Source: Methylomonas sp.
Lineage (GTDB): Bacteria > Pseudomonadota > Gammaproteobacteria > Methylococcales > Methylomonadaceae
Direction of reading: 5' to 3'
DNA length: 33,798 nt
Assembly (NCBI RefSeq): GCF_023228165.1
Contig: NZ_JALOBS010000044.1
Coordinates: forward strand, 1-33,798
Made by a program: the position numbers and the translations under genes. The notes under the pieces are model-generated. The model saw only the letters and a program-made list of their open reading frames with translations. It searched no databases and had not been told where the DNA came from. Shown here one piece after another: positions 14,727 through 21,825 of this stretch. Each line of letters begins with the position of its first letter. Position 1 is the first letter of the stretch.

Positions 14727-14762
14727 GGCGGCTAAGAGCGAATCGCTCATTCGCCGGTTTTT
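14727..14762 (+). terminator. Intrinsic terminator upstream of pyrF
   Basis: GAGCGA-A-TCGCTC forms a tight inner hairpin, and the flanking GGCG (14727-14730) pairs with CGCC (14752-14755). Five T follow. It would end the WecA-like transcript and isolate pyrF. The 240-bp gap around it (14591-14833) holds no gene; short open frames there are not supported. Confidence 0.6.
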
Positions 14763-14833
14763 ATAAAGGACTTGCCGTGTCGATATGGGCTAAAATTTGA
14801 GCAGTCTATGATTTTCTATTTGGAACCAGCTAC

Positions 14834-15559
14834 ATGAGCGATACATTCATTTCCACCAAACCCATTCCTGTTCGCGAGCGATTGATCATGGCGTTGGATG
14901 TGCCCAGTATTCCCGAAGCGCAGGCATTAGTGGAAGAGCTGGGTGATGCCGTGGTTTTTTATAAGGTCGGTATGGAGTTATTCATGTCCGGCGATTATTT
15001 TGCCTTTATCGAGTGGTTAAAGGCCCGCAATAAAAAAGTATTTGTCGATCTTAAGTTTTTCGATATTCCCGCCACGGTCGGGCGGGCGATTAAAGCCTTA
15101 AGCAGTAAAGGGGTTGATTTGGCCACCATACACGGCAACGATTCGATTATGGAAGCCGCCGCGCAAGCCAAGGGCGATTTAAAAGTGCTGGCGGTAACGG
15201 CGTTGACCAGTCTGGATCGTGGCGATTTGGACGACCTGGGCTTTCAATGCGACGTCAAACAATTGGTGTTATCGCGCGCCAAGCGGGCCTTGCAAATCGG
15301 TTGTGACGGCATTGTGTCGTCCGGTTTGGAGGTGTCGATGATTCGGGAAGAATTAGGACAAAAATTGTTGGTGATTACGCCGGGTATTCGCCCCGTGGAC
15401 AATCGCGAAGATGACGATCAAAAACGCGCCGTCAGTGTCGAGCAGGCTATTCAAAACGGTGCCGATTATTTGGTGGTTGGCAGGCCGATTCGCGATGCGG
15501 CGGACCGTAAAGCCATGGCGGAAAAAATTCAGAGCCAAATTGCTGCGTTGTTTGTGTAG
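14834..15559 (+). CDS. pyrF: Orotidine 5'-phosphate decarboxylase
   Basis: This 241-residue TIM-barrel enzyme decarboxylates OMP to UMP, the last step of de novo pyrimidine synthesis. The N-terminal barrel strand is LIMALDVPS, the catalytic Asp-Lys-Asp cluster is VDLKFFDIPATV, and the phosphate-binding loop near the end is DYLVVGRPIRDA. Length is normal for the gammaproteobacterial type. No strong ribosome site is seen, but the start gives the expected N terminus with a slight extension before the barrel. It stands alone between two hairpin-bearing gaps. It belongs to the same structural superfamily as the hexulose phosphate synthase at the other end of the window, recognisable by the shared D-x-K-x-x-D motif. 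Confidence 0.95.
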   Translation: MSDTFISTKPIPVRERLIMALDVPSIPEAQALVEELGDAVVFYKVGMELFMSGDYFAFIEWLKARNKKVFVDLKFFDIPATVGRAIKALSSKGVDLATIHGNDSIMEAAAQAKGDLKVLAVTALTSLDRGDLDDLGFQCDVKQLVLSRAKRALQIGCDGIVSSGLEVSMIREELGQKLLVITPGIRPVDNREDDDQKRAVSVEQAIQNGADYLVVGRPIRDAADRKAMAEKIQSQIAALFV

Positions 15560-15658
15560 CGTATGGCTAAAAATAATTCGTTTAAACCCGGAGCGGTAAA
15601 ATGTCCCTGACTGGGTTCCCGCGCGGAACATTACGGCCATTAATTTAGGATCGACAAT

Positions 15659-15775
15659 CCCTTCTCCTGCCGGGAGAAGGGTAGGATGAGGGGATCAAAT
15701 TAAGCTTTTTGCCTTATTTTTATTCGCCTCGCGCCAACCCGCTCCAGCTGGAGCGGGAGCTTTTTCTTAACTTAA
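15659..15775. repeat. Dispersed CCCTTCTCC-type repeat, copy 2
   Basis: It opens with the hairpin CCCTTCTCC-TGCCG-GGAGAAGGG (15659-15681), continues with GTAGGATGAGGGG and ends with TTAACTTAAT after a perfect 20-base palindrome (15738-15757). The opening and end match the copy at 12519-12600. Confidence 0.75.
15738..15766 (+). terminator. Perfect palindrome followed by T-run, possible pyrF terminator
   Basis: CCCGCTCCAGCTGGAGCGGG is a perfect 20-base palindrome at 15738-15757 and is followed by AGCTTTTTCTT. It forms the right end of the dispersed repeat and may serve as the pyrF terminator, about 180 bases after the stop. The three bases before the T-run make it slightly imperfect as a terminator. 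Confidence 0.45.
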
Positions 15776-15861
15776 TCGCGATTATCTCGGGCCAGATTTA
15801 ATTTTATTCCGGATAAAAAGTGGGCATAATGCCTGCCTTTCCATGCATTAACCTGCTTTCG

Positions 15862-16407
15862 ATGAAAAAATTGGAGAATATTTATCTGATCGGCTTGATG
15901 GGGGTGGGTAAAACCACCATCGGTAAGCAATTGGCAAAAGCCTTGCAGCGGCCGTTTTACGATAGCGATAAAGTCATCGAAGATTGCATGGGCGTGGACA
16001 TCCCCACCATTTTTTCGTATGAAGGCGAAGAAGGTTTTCGGCTGCGCGAGCAAGCCGTCATTCGGCAATTGACAGCCATACCCGGCATTGTAATGGCTAC
16101 CGGAGGCGGTTCGGTGATTAGGGCGGAAAATCGCGAAGCCTTAAAGTCCAGCGGTTTCGTGGTCTATTTGCATTGCTCCATCGATAAAATTTTATACAGA
16201 ACCCGCCACGATACTCAGCGACCTTTGCTGCGTACCGATAATCCCCGTCAGCGCTTGCAAAGCCTATTGGCGGACAGAGATCCATTATATATGGCGTGTG
16301 CGGATTTTAAGATCGACTCCGGTTCGTTGCCTGGAAAAACCGTGGTTAAAACCATTTTGCAGCAATATCAGGCTGCGTTGGAACACAATGAAAGTATTGC
16401 AAGTTGA
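15862..16407 (+). CDS. aroK: Shikimate kinase
   Basis: This 181-residue P-loop kinase phosphorylates shikimate at the 3-hydroxyl with ATP. The Walker A motif is GLMGVGKTTIG near the N terminus. The shikimate-binding DSDKVIED and GEEGFRLRE segments and the ATGGGSVIR glycine-rich loop are all present. The start was placed at ATG 15862, which gives the usual AroK N terminus (MKKLENIYLIG); GTG 15820 and ATG 15829 would add 14 or 11 residues without a ribosome site. The last 20 bases overlap the start of aroB. The order aroK-aroB-damX is the conserved gammaproteobacterial arrangement. Confidence 0.93.
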   Translation: MKKLENIYLIGLMGVGKTTIGKQLAKALQRPFYDSDKVIEDCMGVDIPTIFSYEGEEGFRLREQAVIRQLTAIPGIVMATGGGSVIRAENREALKSSGFVVYLHCSIDKILYRTRHDTQRPLLRTDNPRQRLQSLLADRDPLYMACADFKIDSGSLPGKTVVKTILQQYQAALEHNESIAS

Positions 16408-17470
16408 ATTAGATAACAGCCGTGGTTACCCGATTTATATCGGTTCCGGATTGTTGGCCCAGTCGGCGTTTTTGACTCGGCACATCCGCTCGAAACAAGT
16501 GGCTGTCGTCACTAATGAAACTATTGCGCCGTTATATTTAGCTCCGGTGCAAGCGACATTGTCCGCTTATCAAGTGGAGACGGTGGTTTTGCCCGATGGG
16601 GAACAATACAAAACCCTGCAATATTTAGAAAAAATCTTCGATCAATTACTAACCAAAAAATTTAGCCGCAACTCAACGCTGATAGCCCTGGGCGGCGGTG
16701 TCATCGGCGATATGGGCGGCTTTGCGGCAGCCTGTTATCAGCGCGGTATTGCCTTTATTCAGATCCCGACCACCTTGCTGGCACAGGTAGATTCGTCCGT
16801 CGGTGGCAAAACCGGTGTTAATCACCCGTTAGGCAAGAATATGATAGGGGCGTTTTATCAGCCGCAATGCGTCATCGCCGATGCCGACGTGCTGGATACA
16901 CTGGACGATCGGCAATTATCGGCCGGCTTGGCGGAAGTGATCAAATACGGCTTGATTCGCGACCCCGAATTCTTGCAATGGCTGGAAGCCAATATGCCGC
17001 TTTTAATCGCGCGCGACAAAACGGCACTGGCTTACGCCATTGAACGTTCCTGCGCCAATAAAGCGGAAGTGGTTGGCGAGGATGAGTTCGAGTCTGGCGT
17101 GCGGGCCACGTTAAATCTGGGCCATACATTTGGACACGCCATCGAAACCGGCAGCGGATATGGGCATTATCTGCACGGCGAGGCCGTGGCGATTGGTAGC
17201 TGTTTTGCTGCGGATTTATCCCGCCGCTTGGGTTGGCTGGACGATGCCGATGTTGAACGGGTCATGGCGCTTTTTAAAGCCGCCAATTTGCCCGTTACGC
17301 CGCCGGCGGATATGACTACCGAACAGTATGTGGATTTGATGGCGGTGGATAAGAAAAATATCGACGGTAAAATTCGCGTTATTTTATTAGAAAAGCTGGG
17401 TAAAGCCTCACTGCCGGTGAATGTGGATTTGGAACAGCTGCAAGCGACCTTGAATGGCTATGTTGGATAA
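16388..17470 (+). CDS. aroB: 3-dehydroquinate synthase
   Basis: This 360-residue enzyme converts DAHP to 3-dehydroquinate using NAD and a divalent metal. The NAD-binding GGGVIGDMGGFAA loop, the PTTLLAQVDSSVGGKTGVN active-site stretch and the metal-ligand helices GLAEVIKYG and LNLGHTFGHAIE are all intact. The start is ATG 16388 inside the 3' end of aroK, giving MKVLQVEL, the normal AroB N terminus; the open frame extends further upstream only by accident. The gene overlaps damX by 17 bases at its end. Together with aroK and the distant aroE, three of the seven common aromatic pathway steps are encoded in this window. Confidence 0.95.
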   Translation: MKVLQVELDNSRGYPIYIGSGLLAQSAFLTRHIRSKQVAVVTNETIAPLYLAPVQATLSAYQVETVVLPDGEQYKTLQYLEKIFDQLLTKKFSRNSTLIALGGGVIGDMGGFAAACYQRGIAFIQIPTTLLAQVDSSVGGKTGVNHPLGKNMIGAFYQPQCVIADADVLDTLDDRQLSAGLAEVIKYGLIRDPEFLQWLEANMPLLIARDKTALAYAIERSCANKAEVVGEDEFESGVRATLNLGHTFGHAIETGSGYGHYLHGEAVAIGSCFAADLSRRLGWLDDADVERVMALFKAANLPVTPPADMTTEQYVDLMAVDKKNIDGKIRVILLEKLGKASLPVNVDLEQLQATLNGYVG

Positions 17471-19031
17471 CGACGAATTGACTTACAGCTACCAGAAACG
17501 CCCGAAAATCGTCGGGAATTCCAGGCAGGCCGAGCGGGCTTTGATTACCGTGGATCGTTCGCAAAAGCTGGATTTGCTGGTCCATCTGTTAACCAATTTG
17601 CAACAATCCTTAATCGTTTGCGGGCCGGAGGGCATAGGCAAAACCACCTTGTTGCATACCTTTGCGGAAAATCATCGGGATACTTGGCCGATTTGCATGT
17701 TGCCGGGTTCGAGAGCGGTGAGTTTCGAGTCCGTGGTCGGTGAGTTGAGCCGCTCTTTGAATCTCAGTAACGCCAGCGTCAATTTTGATTTGTCGTCATT
17801 GCGGGCATTTTGCGACAAGCAGAAAGTTGTTTTGATTATCGACGATGCTGGTGAGCTGGTGCCGGGATTAATCGGTGAATTAATTGATTTTGCCGATTCA
17901 CTGACCGGTCTGCGGTTGGTGCTGGCTATGAATAATGACGAGCTGCAAGACAAGGCTGCTGCGGATAGTGCCATTGACGCCTGCCATTTCATTGAGTTGC
18001 CGCCGCTTAATCAGCAGCAATGTCGAGAGTATCTACAAAATCTATCGGCCCAGCCGGGTTCGCCGCTTTCGCTCAGCGCCATCACCGATGCGCTGGTGGA
18101 AGATATGTACCTGCAAACCCATGGAGTGCCGGGCAAGTTAGAGGCCGAGCTGCCAAAGTATAAGGAATATCAACATCGGCATGGTCGGGTCGGTTTGTGG
18201 ATCGGCATTATCATGGTGGTCGCCGTGGCCGGTTTTGCGGTTAAAACCTTCATGCCTGCGGCATTTTGGAGTGGAGTGGTTTCTGAAACTGCTACCGGGC
18301 CGGCGCAGCTCCCGAATGAAAGCTTAGCTACAGCGCCCCAGCCCGCGCTTGAGCAGACAGTTCAGGTCAGAGACAGCATCGCTCCAGCCGGCGAGTTGCT
18401 GCCGGAATCCATGCTGGGCCAAAACTTGAATATAAAGGCGAACTTGCCGGAAGTCCCCGAGGAACAGGTAATTGCCGAATCTGAAGCGTTGCAAGAACCC
18501 GCCTCGGAAACTATTCCCGTGCCGCCTATCGAATCGGGCGAGGCTGGCAAGCCGACCGATATTGCAGTCGGCCTGTCGACTGCGCCAGCCGTAACGGAAG
18601 CACCGCAACCTGAAGACAAACAGGAAGACCTCAAGGCTACGGAAATACAGCCGACCATTGCCGCCAAGCCTGTCGAGAAGTCGGTGCCGGCGGCTGTGCA
18701 AAAGCCCGATTTACCTAAAACGGCCAACACCGAATCCGGTGACGGCGACCACGATTGGATCATGGCGCAACCCGCCAATAATTACACCGTGCAAGTCATG
18801 GTGCTTTCCAGCAAGGCATCCGTGAGGCGCTTTTTAGGTAAATACGCCGATTATCGTGATGATCTAAAGTATTATCCTATCGGCAAGGAGGGGCGGGAAA
18901 AATATGTGATCATCTATGGTTCCTTCGCTTCTTCGATCGAGGCATTGAATAATAAATCCGACATGCCGGGTGAGTTTAACAGTGGTTTGGTCAAGCGTTT
19001 TAAACAGGTGCAAAGAGCCAGTCGGCGCTAA
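17454..19031 (+). CDS. damX: DamX-like AAA ATPase with SPOR domain
   Basis: This 525-residue protein combines an N-terminal ATPase of the ExeA/AAA type (Walker A GPEGIGKTT, K63; Walker B VVLIIDDAGEL), one transmembrane helix (about 246-264), a long proline- and glutamate-rich linker (about 275-440), and a C-terminal SPOR domain (about 444-520, starting NNYTVQVMVL) that binds denuded peptidoglycan at the septum. DamX of E. coli keeps only the membrane, linker and SPOR parts as obvious modules; the N-terminal ATPase is common in other gammaproteobacteria. It acts in cell division at the inner membrane with the SPOR domain in the periplasm. It overlaps aroB by 17 bases, as in the conserved aroKB-damX operon. 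The start could also be ATG 17460. Confidence 0.88.
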   Translation: MAMLDNDELTYSYQKRPKIVGNSRQAERALITVDRSQKLDLLVHLLTNLQQSLIVCGPEGIGKTTLLHTFAENHRDTWPICMLPGSRAVSFESVVGELSRSLNLSNASVNFDLSSLRAFCDKQKVVLIIDDAGELVPGLIGELIDFADSLTGLRLVLAMNNDELQDKAAADSAIDACHFIELPPLNQQQCREYLQNLSAQPGSPLSLSAITDALVEDMYLQTHGVPGKLEAELPKYKEYQHRHGRVGLWIGIIMVVAVAGFAVKTFMPAAFWSGVVSETATGPAQLPNESLATAPQPALEQTVQVRDSIAPAGELLPESMLGQNLNIKANLPEVPEEQVIAESEALQEPASETIPVPPIESGEAGKPTDIAVGLSTAPAVTEAPQPEDKQEDLKATEIQPTIAAKPVEKSVPAAVQKPDLPKTANTESGDGDHDWIMAQPANNYTVQVMVLSSKASVRRFLGKYADYRDDLKYYPIGKEGREKYVIIYGSFASSIEALNNKSDMPGEFNSGLVKRFKQVQRASRR

Positions 19032-19070
19032 TCGTTTTAATTTTTTGGAACGATGCGGCGCGAAACATAA

Positions 19071-19165
19071 ACCCCCTCTCCTCAAGGAAGGGGTGAGGCG
19101 AATGCAATGTAAGTGTTTGATTTATATCCCTTCATCCTGACCTTCTCCCGGTGGGAGATGGGATA
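19071..19165. repeat. Dispersed repeat related to the CCCTTCTCC family, copy 3
   Basis: ACCCCCTCTCCTCAAGGAAG opens this stretch and GACCTTCTCCCGGTGGGAGA closes it, so the CTTCTCCC-GGGAGA hairpin sits at the right end instead of the left. It fills most of the gap between damX and hemE and probably contributes transcript ends. Confidence 0.6.
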
Positions 19166-19245
19166 TTTAGATAGATTAAGTAATTACTAATTTTTAGCTT
19201 TGCTGTGGATGTCTCTCAAGCAGCAATCTTTTTCCGTTCAAAATA

Positions 19246-20316
19246 ATGACACCAATAAAAAACGATTTATTTATTCGCGCCCTGTTAAAGCAACCTGTTG
19301 AACGCACTCCGGTTTGGATGATGCGTCAGGCCGGACGTTATTTGCCGGAGTACCGCGAGGTGCGGAGTAAAGCCGGCAGTTTCATGCAATTGTGCATGAA
19401 TCCGGAGTTGGCTTGCGAAGTGACGCTGCAACCGCTGGACAGATTCAATTTCGATGCGGCTATATTGTTTTCCGATATTCTGACCATACCCGATGCCATG
19501 GGGCTAGGACTATCGTTTGCGGAAGGCGAAGGGCCGCAGTTTGCCCGCCCTGTCAGAACCGCCGCCGATGTGACGAAATTACCGGTTCCCGATCCGGAAG
19601 CGGAATTGCGCTATGTCATCGACGCGGTAAGGCTGATTAAAGCCAATCTGCAAGGCCGTGTGCCGCTGATCGGATTTTCCGGCAGTCCATGGACATTGGC
19701 GACTTATATGGTGGAAGGTAAAAGCAGCAAGTCCTTCCAAAAAGTCAAAAGCATGATGTTCGAACAGCCGCTGCTCATGCATCAAATGTTGGATAAACTG
19801 GCGCAATCGGTAGCCGCGTATCTGAATGCCCAAATCGCCGCCGGTGCGGATGCGGTGATGGTATTTGATACCTGGGGCGGCATGCTTAGCCATGACGATT
19901 ATCTGGAATTTTCCTTGGGCTATGCGCAACAAGTTCGACAATTGCTAAACACCGATCGCGATGGCCGGCAAATCCCAACTATTTTATTCACCAAAGGCGG
20001 TGGATTGTGGCTGGAAGCGATGGCGGATACCGGATACGACGCGCTGGGGTTGGACTGGCAAACCGATATCGGTAGCGCCCGCGCCCGGGTAGGCGATAAA
20101 GTTGCGTTGCAAGGCAATATGGATCCCATAACCCTGTATGCCCAACCCGAAGTGATACGCGAAAAAGTCGCTAAAGTTTTGCACGGTTTCGGCCAAGGTT
20201 CCGGGCACGTGTTTAATCTGGGGCACGGTGTTTTGCCGGACATCAATCCCGAGCACGTCAAGGCCATGGTGGATGCCGTGCGCGAATTGAGCCCGCAATA
20301 CCACAGTCAGGCGTGA
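19246..20316 (+). CDS. hemE: Uroporphyrinogen decarboxylase
   Basis: This 356-residue TIM-barrel enzyme decarboxylates the four acetate side chains of uroporphyrinogen III to give coproporphyrinogen III in heme synthesis. The signature RTPVWMMRQAGRYLPEYR lies at the N terminus, the second family motif GFSGSPWTLATYM is in the middle, and FNLGHGVLPD marks the C terminus. Length matches the E. coli enzyme closely. No strong ribosome site is visible before the ATG. The stop codon overlaps the GTG start of the following small gene, so the two are probably co-translated. hemB, another heme gene, lies on the opposite strand about 8 kb away. Confidence 0.96.
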   Translation: MTPIKNDLFIRALLKQPVERTPVWMMRQAGRYLPEYREVRSKAGSFMQLCMNPELACEVTLQPLDRFNFDAAILFSDILTIPDAMGLGLSFAEGEGPQFARPVRTAADVTKLPVPDPEAELRYVIDAVRLIKANLQGRVPLIGFSGSPWTLATYMVEGKSSKSFQKVKSMMFEQPLLMHQMLDKLAQSVAAYLNAQIAAGADAVMVFDTWGGMLSHDDYLEFSLGYAQQVRQLLNTDRDGRQIPTILFTKGGGLWLEAMADTGYDALGLDWQTDIGSARARVGDKVALQGNMDPITLYAQPEVIREKVAKVLHGFGQGSGHVFNLGHGVLPDINPEHVKAMVDAVRELSPQYHSQA

Positions 20317-20744
20317 AGCAGTATCACGGGTTGGATAAGCTCTGCCAATCCCTGCAAGGGTGGGTGAAGCCGCGGGATTTAGCAACGGCTTTGTTGGCTG
20401 ATTTGCAGGATTGCCGCTGCCGAATTTTCGGTTGCATTGGCGAGGATGACAAAATCCTGCTAGCCACATTACATCTTTTGCCAGATGACTTGCGCTATGA
20501 AATGTTTGATCAGCGGATTGATCTAATCGTCGCCGGACCGATTCTACGCAACGATTGCGTGCCTTTGACCTATCGTTTACAAGGTCGAGCGTTTGCTATT
20601 ACCGGGCGTTGCTCCATGATCGCCAAGGTTTGCGGTGTCGATTTATACCTGCAGCGCAGCTATACCGGTGTGATTGGTGATATCGCCCGGCAGAAGTTTT
20701 CCATTGATATCAATGCGTTGTTGAAATCGCAAAAATCAGGCTGA
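20313..20744 (+). CDS. Conserved-looking hypothetical protein overlapping hemE
   Basis: I do not recognise this 143-residue protein. It begins with GTG overlapping the hemE stop (GTGA), the pattern of a coupled gene, and codon use is like that of hemE. It has no signal peptide or membrane helix. A segment LRYEMFDQRIDLIVAGPILR and the following VPLTYRLQGRAFAI look like alternating beta strands, and five cysteines are scattered without a zinc-ribbon pattern. A chorismate-lyase-like fold was considered because of the strand-rich middle, but the expected active-site residues are not evident. Coupling to hemE suggests a link with heme or a shared expression need, which is only an inference. Confidence 0.6.
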   Translation: MKQYHGLDKLCQSLQGWVKPRDLATALLADLQDCRCRIFGCIGEDDKILLATLHLLPDDLRYEMFDQRIDLIVAGPILRNDCVPLTYRLQGRAFAITGRCSMIAKVCGVDLYLQRSYTGVIGDIARQKFSIDINALLKSQKSG

Positions 20745-20758
20745 TACAAAAAATAGTT

Positions 20759-20788
20759 ATGACAATTTTTTGCGGAATTGGATAGAAT
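20759..20788 (+). promoter_or_regulatory. Sigma-70-type promoter of ssrA
   Basis: ATGACA (20759-20764) and TAGAAT (20783-20788) are 18 bases apart and end ten bases before the mature tmRNA 5' end, which leaves room for a short 5' leader removed by RNase P. Confidence 0.5.
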
Positions 20789-20798
20789 GAAGACTCTT

Positions 20799-21177
20799 GG
20801 GGGCGACCTGGCTTCGACGTGGGTAGCAAAACCTCAGGTGCATGCCGAGCACAGTACAGCTCGTAAAACCTACTGAACTAAAGTATTCGCAAATGACGAA
20901 AACTACTCAGTGGCTTTAGCAGCGTAAGACCTGCACCACTTCTCTGACCAGGTGTACTTATGCGCCTGGAGCTTCTTCGGGGGCGCTCAGGGATCATATT
21001 ACATAAGATCGCGCCAGGGCTTAGTTCGGAGCCTAAAGCGCTAAATCCAATCGAAATCGCTGTTGATCCTCTTGGCCCGACGGGTAGTCAACAGTTAAAT
21101 CAAAAGCGCGGGATAAGCATGTAGAGCTTGTGGCGGAGTGCTTGCGGACGCGGGTTCAATTCCCGCCGCCTCCACCA
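20799..21177 (+). ncRNA. ssrA: Transfer-messenger RNA (tmRNA)
   Basis: A one-piece tmRNA of 379 bases. The 5' GGGGGCG (20799-20805) pairs with 3' CGCCTCC (21167-21173), followed by discriminator A and an encoded CCA (21175-21177). The T-arm GGTTCAATTCC and the D-arm-like CTGGCTTCGACG are typical. The tag reading frame starts at GCA 20889 and reads ANDENYSVALAA before TAA (20925-20927), so the tag ends in the expected A-L-A-A degradation signal. It rescues stalled ribosomes together with SmpB. The gene ends just before a strong terminator. tmRNA genes are frequent integration sites, but no integrase is present in the window. Confidence 0.97.
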
Positions 21178-21188
21178 CCAAGATTAAG

Positions 21189-21215
21189 AACGAGAGCTAA
21201 GCTCTCGTTTTTTTT
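21189..21215 (+). terminator. Intrinsic terminator of ssrA
   Basis: AACGAGAGC (21189-21197) and GCTCTCGTT (21201-21209) form a perfect nine-pair stem with a TAA loop, followed by an uninterrupted T-run to 21215. Confidence 0.92.
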
Positions 21216-21458
21216 GGATTTTAAACAATATTTACCTTGCTGGATTCATTTAATCCACCAATGAGGCCACAAATGGGACCACATGATCCAGTGAACCAAC
21301 ATCAGACAAGCGACTTTTCTGCGGAAAAACGAGCATGGTATCTGTTATTTTTTAGTACCTAAAATTAGCCGGATTTTTTAAAAAAATGATGTGTTAAGAC
21401 CAGACCTTGCAAAGGTTCGGGTAAAGCTAAAGGCTAATGCTCAGGCGTTTTTTCAAAG

Positions 21459-21746
21459 TCAGAAAATCGGCACGACCAATACAAACACAAACGCAATGAC
21501 GGTCCAAAAGACAATTTTGGTTTTTAACGGCGTATTGCGCCAAACTGTAGTTAACTCGTTTTTCAGTGCTTGCTTGCTGTCTTCCGCCGCGCGGATGCGT
21601 TTAACGGCACCTTTAAAGGTATTTCGTTCCAAGCGTTCTTGTTCTTCAAACAAAATTTCATCGAGTTGCGAATAAAACACATCGCAAGCCGGGCATTTAT
21701 ATGCTTCGCCTTGCCGTGGCTGGCCGCATTGTGGACAGTTTTTCAT
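21459..21746 (-). CDS. Small zinc-ribbon membrane protein
   Basis: This 95-residue protein has an N-terminal zinc ribbon (C4, C7, C18, C21 in CPQCG and CPACD), a charged, probably coiled-coil middle (about 25-65), and one C-terminal hydrophobic helix (about 77-94) ending almost at the stop codon. This suggests a tail-anchored inner-membrane protein facing the cytoplasm. The start at 21746 is fixed by AGGAG (21752-21756 on the plus coordinates) five bases upstream; a longer frame from 21785 would begin before that ribosome site and is rejected. It lies 79 bases downstream of prlC on the same strand. I do not recognise a named family. A role in metal or stress sensing at the membrane is possible but unsupported. 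Confidence 0.72.
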   Translation of the reverse strand: MKNCPQCGQPRQGEAYKCPACDVFYSQLDEILFEEQERLERNTFKGAVKRIRAAEDSKQALKNELTTVWRNTPLKTKIVFWTVIAFVFVLVVPIF

Positions 21747-21761
21747 GTTAACTCCTAAATA

Positions 21762-21798
21762 ATAGGCAGGCTTATCAGAGGCCATAAAGACTGCCTAT
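21762..21798 (-). promoter_or_regulatory. Inverted repeat between prlC and the zinc-ribbon gene
   Basis: ATAGGCAG (21762-21769) and CTGCCTAT (21791-21798) are perfect inverted repeats with a 21-base loop that includes a GGC/GCC inner pair. It ends six bases from the ribosome site of the zinc-ribbon gene. On the minus strand no T-run follows directly, so it may be an mRNA-processing or attenuation structure instead of a terminator. Confidence 0.4.
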
Positions 21799-21825
21799 AA
21801 AGGGTTAGAAAACAATAAAGGTAAA

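Noticed and set aside
14520..14800. Short open frames of 64 and 71 codons after the WecA-like gene
   Set aside because: They cross the terminator hairpin at 14727-14762, overlap each other in different frames and lack ribosome sites.
20799..21177. Ordinary tRNA gene suspected from the 3' end with encoded CCA
   Set aside because: The full element is tmRNA: the acceptor stem pairs across 379 bases and an internal tag frame is present.
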